From DATMRF01 sp035566435 (GTDB lineage Bacteria; Verrucomicrobiota; Verrucomicrobiia; Limisphaerales; UBA8199), in assembly GCA_035566435.1 (NCBI GenBank), contig DATMRF010000125.1, positions 1-43,571 of the forward strand: DNA of 43,571 nt, written 5' to 3'. The position numbers and the translations under genes are program-made. The notes below the pieces were generated by a model, which saw only the letters and a list, made by a program, of their open reading frames with translations, was not told the origin of the DNA and did no database searches. Of this stretch, positions 23,566 to 30,737 are shown piece by piece (the first letter of the stretch is position 1; every line of letters begins with the position of its first letter).

Positions 23566-24990
23566 TCAGGCGGTGGGAGTTGAGGCGTTGGCCTTCGGAC
23601 GTCCTGCACCGTAGCCAAAGAGCCGTTCGCGTTTGATGACCTCGACGATGGGCGGCGGCACCATCTGTTCCCAGACATCGTCGCCCAACTGTATCCCGGC
23701 CAGGACGTCGTGCCGGCGGATGCGGGCCAGGTCCGGGTTGAAATTCCGCACGCCCTGAATGTAGCGGTTTTCGAGAAGATGGGCGTAGAGGTGCTTGAGA
23801 TGCGGCGCCACCGGGTAATTTTCCGCGGTCATCACAGCGCAGGACTCGAGGTCCAGGTGCGGATACACGTAAAGCCGCGCCGGGTTCTTGAAGAGCTGGC
23901 CCAGGCCGCCTAACAATCCTCCCTCGCTTTCGTTGTAAAAACTCTCGTCAAAGATTTCGTTGAGTTTGGCTGCCCCCAGCGCGATGCCGAGGGGACGTTT
24001 CGTGTAGCGCGACAGGTAAGACGCAAGGCGGTGAAACCGGCGGAAGTTGGAGACCAGCACGGTCTTGCCCAATGCGCGAAGCATTTCCGCGCGCTGCAAG
24101 AAGTCCGCGGTATCGATGCGGTCACCGGTGGTCAAGTGGCGGAGTGTCATTTCCATCAGGACCACCGTCGTCTCGCGCTTGAGTTCCGGTTCCTGCAGGA
24201 ACTGTTCGAGGCCGCGCTCGAGGACATCGAGCGTTGCCTTGGTCACCGGTTGGAAACTGCCGCGCTGCACCAGGACCGGTTTGTCGTATAGCACCTCCGC
24301 CAATTGAACGGCCTCGCCCTGCGCGGTGAACATAGCGGCTTCGGTCAGGCCTCCCCGGACCAGTTGCAGCGCCATCAGCCGGTTGTCCAGGCCGGCAAAC
24401 GCGGGACCGGCGAAGCGGATCATGTCCACCTCGACCCGCTCCCAGGTCAGGTCGTCCAGGAGGGAGCGGATCAGCGCGTCGGGATTCTTGTGGGAATAAA
24501 AGGTGCCGTAAACAAGGTTGACCCCGATCACACCGAGCGCCTCTTGCTGCCGGACGTTCTCTTTGTCCAGCATTCGGACGTGGATGTAAATCTCGGAAGG
24601 ATCGGTCCCTGCCTCGGCTTGGAATCTGATGCCAAGCCAGCCGTGGCCCTCTTCCCTCCGGGTCGTCACCGTGTTGGCAAAGGCAAAAAAGGCGGTCGTC
24701 GCCCCGCGTTTCTCATCGAGCCGCTCCAAGAGCAAATCGTACTCGTAATCGAGCATGGCCTTGAGCCTGCGCCGGCTGACGTACTGGTCGGTGCCCCCGT
24801 AAATCGCGTCGCTTACCGCCATGTCATAGGCGGAGATCGTTTTGGCGACGGTTTTGGCAGCGCCGCCAACCCGGAAAAACCAGCGCGCGACCTCCTGGCC
24901 CGCGCCGATCTCGGCGAAGGTCCCGTACCGTTTGGCATCCAGGTTGATTTGCCGGGCCTTTTGGCTCGTGTCCAGGTTTTCGATGGCCAT
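23566..24990 (-). CDS. Conserved protein of unknown function
   Basis: A 474-residue soluble protein without signal peptide or membrane helix. It begins MAIENLDTSQKARQINLDAKRYGTFAEIGAGQEVARWFF. Further notable blocks are ISAYDMAVSDAIYGG, LLERLDEKRGATTAFFAFANTV, GWLGIRFQ, HVRMLDKENVRQQEALGVIGVNL and KTVLVSNFRRFHRLASYLSRYTKRPLGIALGA. I recall close relatives across Bacteroidota, Verrucomicrobiota and Proteobacteria. Automatic names such as TonB-dependent receptor have been used for them, which this sequence does not support (no signal, no barrel). No catalytic motif is recognised. The start at 24990 is chosen because the upstream in-frame extension to 25062 reads into the non-coding heptamer array. 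Confidence 0.85.
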   Translation of the reverse strand: MAIENLDTSQKARQINLDAKRYGTFAEIGAGQEVARWFFRVGGAAKTVAKTISAYDMAVSDAIYGGTDQYVSRRRLKAMLDYEYDLLLERLDEKRGATTAFFAFANTVTTRREEGHGWLGIRFQAEAGTDPSEIYIHVRMLDKENVRQQEALGVIGVNLVYGTFYSHKNPDALIRSLLDDLTWERVEVDMIRFAGPAFAGLDNRLMALQLVRGGLTEAAMFTAQGEAVQLAEVLYDKPVLVQRGSFQPVTKATLDVLERGLEQFLQEPELKRETTVVLMEMTLRHLTTGDRIDTADFLQRAEMLRALGKTVLVSNFRRFHRLASYLSRYTKRPLGIALGAAKLNEIFDESFYNESEGGLLGGLGQLFKNPARLYVYPHLDLESCAVMTAENYPVAPHLKHLYAHLLENRYIQGVRNFNPDLARIRRHDVLAGIQLGDDVWEQMVPPPIVEVIKRERLFGYGAGRPKANASTPTA

Positions 24991-25039
24991 ATCCAGCCGG
25001 CAGTATTCACCTGAATCTGCGAAGAAGCGAGTCTCAACG

Positions 25040-25109
25040 AAGTCTAGAGTCAAAAGTCCCAAGTCTCAGGTCTCAGGTCTCAGGTCTCAAGTCAAACGTC
25101 TAGAGTCTA
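25040..25109 (+). repeat. Heptameric repeat, ten units
   Basis: Ten 7-bp units with consensus RRGTCNM, including AAGTCTC and three consecutive AGGTCTC. The consensus agrees with the repeat inside the acyltransferase gene at 3416-3492. Confidence 0.9.
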
Positions 25110-25619
25110 GAGAGGGGGGAGGGGCCGGGCGGAACGGCGCAGGCCGAGAAAGGGGTGCAGATACTTGCAGATGGCTGAAGATGGCTGCAGATAGGGGGAG
25201 TGGTGCGTGAAAAGTGAAACGTGCAACGTTGCGCGGATGAGGAGTGAGCTCGAGCCAAGGGGAGTTGCAGTTCGGGCCTGGAAAATTTTCCCGTAATTGG
25301 GCGTCCGCAGGTGAAATTAAGCGTAATCAAGTGCAGGCGCGCGGGGACAAGTTTGGTCGCACGAGCGAGGGGCGAGAGTCAGGGGAAAAAATGTTTTGAT
25401 GTTCGGATTGCTTTGGATCAGGTCGGAGGGGCATGGAATGAATTGGGTGCGATGGGAGCTTTGATTTTTGGACCGCGGATGGCTAAAACGTTGGATAAAG
25501 GACGAAAGCGGAGGCCGACGGTCGCTGGTCACTGGCCGAGCAGGAAAGCTGTCAAAGAGTGGGGCAGAGGAACGCGGATTAGGCGTGTAAAATGTCTAAT
25601 GTGCAGGAGCGGGCTACAT
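25110..25619. other. Non-coding DNA, mostly the second copy of the dispersed element
   Basis: No gene recognised. It contains 10-bp and 7-bp repeats and the conserved 28-bp segment of the element (see 25150-25426). From about 25430 to 25619 nothing is recognised. Confidence 0.6.
25150..25426 (-). repeat. Dispersed intergenic element, copy 2 (inverted)
   Basis: On the minus strand this repeats the layout of 154-500: the 28-bp segment (25399-25426), CTTAATTTCA, GTTTCAC, then four 10-bp units around GCAGAT (25157-25196 on the plus strand). A 7-bp repeat also lies at 25203-25230 (GTGCGTG, AAAAGTG, AAACGTG, CAACGTT). The two copies are inverted relative to each other, 25 kb apart. Confidence 0.75.
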
Positions 25620-25728
25620 CAGCGGTGACACGGTGACAAGCACGTGTTTACCGAGGGATCTGCGCGTTTCCGACGGTGACGGAGCGGTGACAAGCGGTGA
25701 CACGCAGGCAAGGATGAGGGACTTGACC

Positions 25729-25749
25729 GTCACACGGGCGGCGTGTGAC
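25729..25749. repeat. Perfect hairpin, copy 1, in the GTGACA element
   Basis: GTCACACG-GGCGG-CGTGTGAC, an 8-bp perfect stem whose right arm is continued by the GTGACA word array. An identical hairpin lies at 26016-26036. Confidence 0.9.
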
Positions 25750-25980
25750 AAGGCGTGACAAGCCGTGACAAGTGGGTAGGCGAACCTGGGAACAAGGAAG
25801 GCGGGAATGGAAGGAGGGTGAGGGTCGAGGGGTCGCGATAGTAGTGTGCGCGCGAGGGGGGGTGATTTAACCCGTGACACCGTGACAATGCCGTATTTAC
25901 TGGGAAATTTTAGCGATTTTTGACCCGTGACAAAAGCGTGACAAGAGCGTGACACACCCGTGACAAGGGCGTGATGGGGG

Positions 25981-26008
25981 AAAGGCTGAAGGCTGAAGGA
26001 TAACGGAT
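25981..26008 (+). repeat. Heptameric repeat, four units
   Basis: AAAGGCT, GAAGGCT, GAAGGAT, AACGGAT in 7-bp steps, inserted between repeat blocks B and C of the GTGACA/GTCCCA element. Confidence 0.7.
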
Positions 26009-26015
26009 AAAACCA

Positions 26016-26036
26016 GTCACACGGGCGGCGTGTGAC
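26016..26036. repeat. Perfect hairpin, copy 2, in the GTGACA element
   Basis: Same 21-bp sequence as 25729-25749. Both are followed by AAGGCGTGACAA, so the hairpin and the word array form one unit. Confidence 0.9.
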
Positions 26037-26300
26037 AAGGCGTGACAAATAGGTTGGTGAACCTGGGGAGGCGGAAGGTCCAAGGTTCACAAAGGAGGCA
26101 GGAAGGGGTGAAAGATGTTGTGCGCGCAGGGGGGGTGGTTTTAGGGCGTCCCAGCGTCCCAAGCCCGTGTTTACCGAGGGGTTTTGGCGATTTTTGGGCC
26201 GTCCCAGGTGCCGTCCCAGGGTGGTACCGGAGCCGTCCCAGACTTGTCGAGGGTCGGTCAGAGCGTCAAGGGGCGGGGACGGGGTGGCAGCGTCCCAGGG

Positions 26301-26610
26301 CGTCCCAAGCGTCTCGAAGTATCCTGAGTGGAATAGTCGAGATTCAGGTTTGAGGTGGAGTGGGACCGGAACGGCGAAAGGGCGAGTGCCGGGTATCGGG
26401 TGTGAAGGGGCGCGGTCAGGACATCGGTAACACTCCTGGAGCGGCCTGGAGCGGACAAAGCTGCAACTTGTATCGCAACGCCTGATCATTCGGCCTCCCG
26501 CCCTCAATCAAAAAACAAAAATAGGGTCGAGTGAAATCGCCTGGCCCGGCGTATTAAGCCCAGATGCGAGACGATCTCGCGAAAGCAAAACTCCGAACCG
26601 AAGCATAAAA
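26301..26610. other. Non-coding gap before the Cys-rich protein gene
   Basis: No gene, RNA or further repeat recognised. Frames that are open here and in the preceding repeat have no family resemblance. Confidence 0.5.
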
Positions 26611-27000
26611 ATGAAAACGAATACCTCCGATAAAATCGCCCGGCTCGCCGGGTTCACCCTGAGCATTGCCCTTCTAGCCGGCGCCATAGTCACTACCGTC
26701 GCGGGCGAAACCCCCACCGGCAAAGGCGACGCGACGCTGTTGATGAAGCCTCAAGCTTCCGTCTCCGCCGCGGCTCGGACCGCCATGTCCTGTCCGACCT
26801 GCAAAGACGAATACGCGATCCGTAAAGACCTGAGCGCCCGGGGCACAACCAAGCCAGTCCAGCTTATCGAACGTCACCTTTGTCCTGGCTGTGATACGAC
26901 CCTCACAGCCGTGGGAACTGGCAGAGCCAAACAGACCGTCGCCCTGCACCAATGTACCTCGAACAGCGCGACTGAAGTGGCCTGCTGCAAAGCTCAATAG
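26611..27000 (+). CDS. Small secreted Cys-rich protein
   Basis: A 129-residue protein with a signal peptide (basic start, then a hydrophobic stretch at about 12-28 and VAGE near 32). Its mature part contains two CxxC pairs, CPTCKDEY (near 60) and CPGCDTT (near 92), then HQC and a C-terminal CCK. The arrangement looks like a small zinc ribbon or a heavy-metal/copper-binding fold exported to the periplasm. Its neighbours are chromate-resistance-like genes, so a role in metal handling is plausible but inferred. I do not recognise a named family. Confidence 0.7.
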   Translation: MKTNTSDKIARLAGFTLSIALLAGAIVTTVAGETPTGKGDATLLMKPQASVSAAARTAMSCPTCKDEYAIRKDLSARGTTKPVQLIERHLCPGCDTTLTAVGTGRAKQTVALHQCTSNSATEVACCKAQ

Positions 27001-27365
27001 CCTCTGACTCCGGGTCCGCGGAGCGGCCATCCCGCCGCACCGCAACCGGGTCCTTCCCACGAATCGAAGTCGCGACGCGACGCGAGGGCCAATCGGCGCA
27101 TCCCCACCGTGGACTGAAGTCCATGCTACCGTCGTTGCACCGCGACGCGGTGCATCTCGCTCTGGTTACGTCCTCAAACCGTGGACGGCACTTTTTCAAA
27201 AGCGTGTTTCAAAATTGCCGGAGACGACGTAAGAAGTCTCAAACCTCCGGTGCAGATTACGGCCTGACGGGAGATCAGAGACTCCTTACGTCGTCTCCTG
27301 CACAAAAACGTGATTTCCAAACAGGCTTTAACCTGATCAGCCTGATCTCAGCCCATTGCCGAACC
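27001..27365. other. Intergenic gap with a long inverted repeat
   Basis: 365 bp between two convergent genes, with no gene recognised. It holds the inverted repeat at 27217-27301. The rest shows nothing that I can name. Confidence 0.6.
27217..27301. repeat. Inverted repeat, 24-bp arms
   Basis: The left arm (27217-27240, core GGAGACGACGTAAG) and right arm (27278-27301) match as complements with two mismatches, with a 37-base spacer. It is a REP- or MITE-type element, or a strong transcript-end hairpin between the convergent genes. Confidence 0.85.
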
Positions 27366-27800
27366 TTACGATGGTTTCCCGACTCGTTTCCGGCACTCGG
27401 CGTAGAGCGCGTCGTAAACGATGAATTCTCGCCTCAGAATTTCCTGGTCGTCGAGACCCAGCGCGCTGAACCCGTGCGCCACCCAACGTAATCCCTCACC
27501 GGCAGGGTGGGGTTTCACCGGATGCGAATCCGCTGCCCGCACAATTTCCCCGAGCAGCGCCAGTCCCGGCTCGGTTAGCTTGTATTTCTTCAAAATGGAG
27601 TTAAAGGAGACGTCCTCCCCGTGATGGCCCAACTCACAGGCCTCGATGTCAAACGGGATGGCCCCAAGCTCAGTTGCCCGGGACTGCACCCCGCCAGCGG
27701 GCACAAACAGAAATTCCGCCTCCGGGTCCACAAAGTTTTTGATCAACCACGGGCACGCCACCCGGTCAACCTTCACGTGTTCTCGCGTAATCCATTTCAT
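27366..27800 (-). CDS. chrB: ChrB-like protein (C-terminal domain only)
   Basis: A 144-residue protein consisting of the C-terminal domain of chromate resistance protein ChrB. It starts MKWITREHVKVDRVACPWLIKNFVDPEAEFLFVP and contains ELGHHGEDVSFN, matching the domain's DRxACPWLI and HHG blocks. ChrB is described as a chromate-sensing regulator or an auxiliary resistance factor; the exact chemistry of this domain is not settled. It follows the full-length chrB by 13 bp in the same direction, giving two ChrB domains side by side. No chrA (chromate efflux) is in the window, so the actual signal may not be chromate. Confidence 0.88.
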   Translation of the reverse strand: MKWITREHVKVDRVACPWLIKNFVDPEAEFLFVPAGGVQSRATELGAIPFDIEACELGHHGEDVSFNSILKKYKLTEPGLALLGEIVRAADSHPVKPHPAGEGLRWVAHGFSALGLDDQEILRREFIVYDALYAECRKRVGKPS

Positions 27801-27813
27801 TGCACCCTCCCAA

Positions 27814-28743
27814 TCATCTCCTCAAGTGTTGATACAGCCCCTCGAAGCATTCCAGGCCCTTCGCCAGCAGTTCAGTGTCGCTCATGCGGGTCTTCGCCCA
27901 GCCGCTCATCACGGCGTTGATCCCAAAGCACTCGGCTCTTTGAAATTTTCCATCCTCCAAATCCGCATCATGCACCATCTCCGCCATCTTCAGCACCGCC
28001 TTATCGGCTATCCCGAAGCGCTTTACCAGTGTCTCAAACGTACAGTCGTCCCCGTGGTGCGAGAACTCCGCATCCGCCATGTCGAACGGCAGCGCCTGTG
28101 GCTGCTTTGCCGGCTCCATCCCGAAGACGAAGCGCGCCTTGGGATCGATGAACTTGCGGATCAGCCAGGCCGAACCCGCCCGGTCGATTCCAGGCCGCGG
28201 ACGAGTCAGCCAGTTCCGGCCGACAAACTTGCCGGCGTCCAACCTTTCCGCCGCGACCACGCCCCGGTGCGGTACCAGCAGCTTCTCAAGGCGTTCCAGC
28301 AGGATCTGCGCGTCATGCACTCCCGGCGACCTGAAATAGTCAGTCTGCCGGATTTCCTCGAACCGCCGCTGATGCCGCTCCAGTTCCGCCGCGACCTCGC
28401 CGCCCTCTCCCCGCTTGCGATGCGCGAGTGTTTCCCGGCAGGCCGCCGCCAGTTCCTTGTATTCCGCCGCGCGCGCCTCGTTGAACGTCTGAACCATCTC
28501 TTCGTTGCTCATCCCCTCGATCTCTGCCACCCGAATCAGCGTCGCTTCGCCGCCGGCGTCCTTAATCTGAGTGGCCAGCCACTGAAATCGTTCATACTGG
28601 GTCGGGTTGTCGGGCAACACATACGCCGAGGCCTTCAGTTGCACCGCGCCGAACTTCTTTAGCTTTCGCCACAGGCTCACCCGGGCGCTCGTCCGCCTGG
28701 TCGGCAGCGCGTAAAGCAGCAAGAGCCACATCATGCTTTTCAT
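27814..28743 (-). CDS. chrB: ChrB-like chromate resistance protein, full length
   Basis: A 309-residue protein with both ChrB domains. The N-terminal part (about 1-155) begins with WLLLLYALPTRRTSARVSLWRKLKKFGAVQLKASAYVLP, typical of ChrB N-termini. The C-terminal part has WLTRPRPGIDRAGSAWLIRKFIDPKARFVF and EFSHHGDDCTFETLVKRFG. ChrB acts as a sensor of chromate in Ochrobactrum and others, usually with the chrA transporter; here it sits beside a short paralogue and is divergent from a DUF1259 gene, a frequent neighbour of chrB. It is probably co-transcribed with the short gene downstream. Intergenic palindromes at 28744-28800 may be its target. Confidence 0.92.
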   Translation of the reverse strand: MKSMMWLLLLYALPTRRTSARVSLWRKLKKFGAVQLKASAYVLPDNPTQYERFQWLATQIKDAGGEATLIRVAEIEGMSNEEMVQTFNEARAAEYKELAAACRETLAHRKRGEGGEVAAELERHQRRFEEIRQTDYFRSPGVHDAQILLERLEKLLVPHRGVVAAERLDAGKFVGRNWLTRPRPGIDRAGSAWLIRKFIDPKARFVFGMEPAKQPQALPFDMADAEFSHHGDDCTFETLVKRFGIADKAVLKMAEMVHDADLEDGKFQRAECFGINAVMSGWAKTRMSDTELLAKGLECFEGLYQHLRR

Positions 28744-28778
28744 TTGAAATAGTGTTACGCAAATGTAATAGGTATTGC

Positions 28779-28795
28779 AACCCCACGAAGGGGTT
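28779..28795 (+). promoter_or_regulatory. Hairpin covering the ribosome binding site of the DUF1259 gene
   Basis: AACCCC-ACGAA-GGGGTT lies 5 bp before the ATG at 28801. The only good ribosome binding site, AAGGGG, is its right arm and loop edge. The hairpin could block translation until unfolded, or be a DNA operator for ChrB or the PadR-like protein. A TTAC/GTAA inverted pair lies a few bases upstream. Confidence 0.5.
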
Positions 28796-28800
28796 CAACC

Positions 28801-29709
28801 ATGAAAAGCCAAATGCCAAGAATTGCTTCCGCGTTCCTCGCCGCGGCTGTGGCCGCCGCCGCTTCCGCTGCACCCTCCCTGGACACCGCCAAAGTCGACC
28901 AGCTCACCGGCCTAAAAGGGGCACTCAATAAAAAGGAAGGTGTTTACAAGGTCAGCCTGCCTCGGGCCGACCTTAAAATCACTGTGGATAATTGGCAGAT
29001 GCCCCCTTTCATGGGCCTCACTTCCTGGGCGGCCTTCCAGCCCGGCATGAAAAACAATGCTATGGTGATGGGCGACCTCGTGCTCATGCAGGACGAGGTC
29101 AACCCGGTCATGAGCGCGGCGCTGGACAACGGCCTCGAGGTGACGGCCCTCCACAATCACTTCCTCTTTGACGAGCCGAAAGTCTATTTCATGCACATCG
29201 GGGGCGAGGGCAGCGTTGAACAACTGGCCACCGGTGTCAGGCATGCCTTTGACAAGGTCAAAGAAATCCGCGCTGGGAGCCCGCAGCCCGCGACCAGCTT
29301 CGCCGTTGGTGCCCTGCCCACTGAAAGTTCAATCTCACCGAAACCCCTTGAGACTATTCTCGGCGTTACGGGTCAGACTAACAGTGGGATGTTCAAAGCC
29401 GTTTTTGGCCGCACCGCAAAAATGCCCTGCGGCTGCGAAGCCGGCAAGGAGATGGGGGTCAACACCTGGGCTGCCTTTGCCGGAGCCGATGACAACGCGC
29501 TGGTGGACGGTGATTTTGCCATGACCGAGGATGAGCTGCAGACGGTCCTCAAGACCCTGCGCGCCGGGGGTGTCAACATCGTAGCCATCCACAACCACAT
29601 GACCGGCGAGACCCCGCGTTACATCTTTCTGCATTACTGGGGCAGAGGCCCGGCAGCCTCGCTGGCCCGCAGCCTCAAAAAGGCCCTCGACGCCCAACAC
29701 CGTCCATGA
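28801..29709 (+). CDS. DUF1259 (LppY/LpqO-type) secreted protein
   Basis: A 302-residue exported protein: signal peptide at 1-23 (ending SAAP), then two copies of the same domain. Copy 1 (about 30-145) and copy 2 (about 175-295) both carry a WAAF block, D.DLVL/DFAMTEDE, a HNH or HNHM segment after ALH/AIH, and a FMHIGG/FLHYWG block. DUF1259 proteins have no settled function; paired HNH segments suggest metal binding. The gene overlaps the next, a winged-helix regulator, by four bases (ATGA). Its place opposite chrB is a recurrent arrangement in genomes, which suggests a role in the same stress response. Confidence 0.88.
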   Translation: MKSQMPRIASAFLAAAVAAAASAAPSLDTAKVDQLTGLKGALNKKEGVYKVSLPRADLKITVDNWQMPPFMGLTSWAAFQPGMKNNAMVMGDLVLMQDEVNPVMSAALDNGLEVTALHNHFLFDEPKVYFMHIGGEGSVEQLATGVRHAFDKVKEIRAGSPQPATSFAVGALPTESSISPKPLETILGVTGQTNSGMFKAVFGRTAKMPCGCEAGKEMGVNTWAAFAGADDNALVDGDFAMTEDELQTVLKTLRAGGVNIVAIHNHMTGETPRYIFLHYWGRGPAASLARSLKKALDAQHRP

Positions 29710-30050
29710 AACAGGTCGCACGGAAGCGCGCCGCCGACAGTAAGAAGAAAACCATCACGCTTTCGTCGGGCGTCTCTATAGTGCGCATCCTTCATTATGC
29801 CGGCGCGAAACCATTCCCGAGTTTCCGGATTCTTGAAAGGTTGCGCAGTCACGGCTGCCCCATCGCTCCCGCTACCTTGAATCGCTTTCTGCTGCGCATG
29901 GACCGCGATGGGTTGCTAAAAAGCAAAGGTGTTCCCGGCGGCGGCCGTCGCCACCCCCACGAGTATGCCCTGACCGCAAAAGGCCGTGAAGCCCTCAACC
30001 TGGCGCGGGAACGTTTGAAGGAGCTCGTCCAGACGCTACGCCCTGGATGA
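29706..30050 (+). CDS. Winged-helix transcriptional regulator (PadR-like)
   Basis: A 114-residue basic DNA-binding protein: a lysine-rich start, then the winged helix with SFRILERLRSHGCPIAPATLNRFLLRMDRDGLLKSKG and a GGGRRHPHEYALTAKGREAL wing, which is characteristic of the PadR group. Its ATG overlaps the stop of the DUF1259 gene by four bases, so both come from one transcript. It probably controls this operon or the divergent chrB genes; the hairpin at 28779-28795 is a candidate site. Confidence 0.82.
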   Translation: MKQVARKRAADSKKKTITLSSGVSIVRILHYAGAKPFPSFRILERLRSHGCPIAPATLNRFLLRMDRDGLLKSKGVPGGGRRHPHEYALTAKGREALNLARERLKELVQTLRPG

Positions 30051-30107
30051 ACGCTGCGGCACTGAAACCGTGAAAAACAGCCCGGAAAACACACAAAAAG
30101 AACTGAC

Positions 30108-30737
30108 ATGAAAAAATTAGATACCTTTGCACTCATGACCACGCTGACGACAAGTATCGCTCTCGCCGATACCGTCAACTTCGACGACCTGAAAACCGGT
30201 GCGCCGCCGCCCGGCTGGACCGCCACCAAGACCGGCAAAGGCGACCCCAAATGGGAAGTGGTTGCCGACAACTCCGCCCCCAGCAAACCCAATGTCTTGA
30301 AACAATCCGGCGAGGCCACCTACCCGGTCTGCTTCAAGAACGACACCAGCGTCAAAGACGGCTTCGTGGAAGTGAAGTTCAAACCCGTCTCCGGCAAGGA
30401 AGACCAGGCCGGCGGCCTCATCTGGCGGTGCAAAGACGCCGACAATTATTACATCGCCCGCGCTAACGCCAACGAAGATAACGTCACCATCTACCACACC
30501 ATCAAAGGCAGACGCGTCTCCTTCAAGAACATCGACACCAAAGTCGCCTCAGGCGTCTGGCACACCCTGCGCGTCGAGTTCGAGGGCAACAAGTTCGCTG
30601 TCATCTTCGACGGCAAGAAAGTCATTGAAGCCACGGACGACACCTTCCCCGACGCCGGCAAAGTCGGCGTCTGGACCAAAGGCGACAGCGTCACCCTGTT
30701 CGACGACTTCACCTACGGAAGCAAGCAGCCGCTATGA
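30108..30737 (+). CDS. Secreted LamG/DUF1080-like domain protein
   Basis: A 209-residue protein with a signal peptide (MKKLDTFALMTTLTTSIALA) and a single concanavalin A-like domain: FDDLKTG.PPPGW near the start, DGFVEVKFKPVSGKEDQAGGLIWRCKDADNYYIARAN, WHTLRVEFEGNKFAVIFDGKKV, and DDFTYG at the end. Such domains are found in proteins of the 3-keto-disaccharide hydrolase type (DUF1080) and in many secreted proteins of Planctomycetota and Verrucomicrobiota; they usually bind or act on carbohydrate. Catalytic identity is unproven here. Its stop overlaps the next gene by four bases. Confidence 0.8.
   Translation: MKKLDTFALMTTLTTSIALADTVNFDDLKTGAPPPGWTATKTGKGDPKWEVVADNSAPSKPNVLKQSGEATYPVCFKNDTSVKDGFVEVKFKPVSGKEDQAGGLIWRCKDADNYYIARANANEDNVTIYHTIKGRRVSFKNIDTKVASGVWHTLRVEFEGNKFAVIFDGKKVIEATDDTFPDAGKVGVWTKGDSVTLFDDFTYGSKQPL

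Larger units (their letters stand above)
25620..26300. repeat. Three-copy degenerate repeat with GTGACA or GTCCCA words
   Basis: Three related cores of about 33 bp (25642-25674, 25889-25923, 26163-26199), consensus CGTRTTTACYGRGG then TTTTRGCGATTTTTG. Each core is preceded by a doublet of hexamer words 8 bp apart and followed by several more. In the first two copies the word is GTGACA, in 10- or 11-bp steps; in the third it is GTCCCA at the equivalent places. A shared segment with a perfect hairpin follows copies 1 and 2. No protein-coding reading is convincing. The pattern is seen directly; its function is unknown. Confidence 0.8.

Noticed and set aside
24991..25062. N-terminal extension of the 474-residue protein
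   Set aside because: It is read from the edge of the heptamer array and is not like the conserved N-terminus, so the start at 24990 was chosen.
25620..26300. Possible CRISPR array
   Set aside because: The repeated words are 6 bp with 2-5 bp gaps, not 24-40 bp repeats with unique spacers of similar length, and no cas gene is present.
25614..26507. A 297-codon open frame on the minus strand across the GTGACA/GTCCCA block
   Set aside because: The product is a low-complexity Pro/Ser/Leu/Arg-rich sequence that follows the DNA repeats, without conserved motifs or signal. A decayed linker from a replication-type protein remains an alternative, but I cannot support a gene.
27123..27491. A 122-codon plus-strand open frame in the gap
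   Set aside because: It runs through the inverted repeat and into the short chrB gene on the other strand; no signal or motif.
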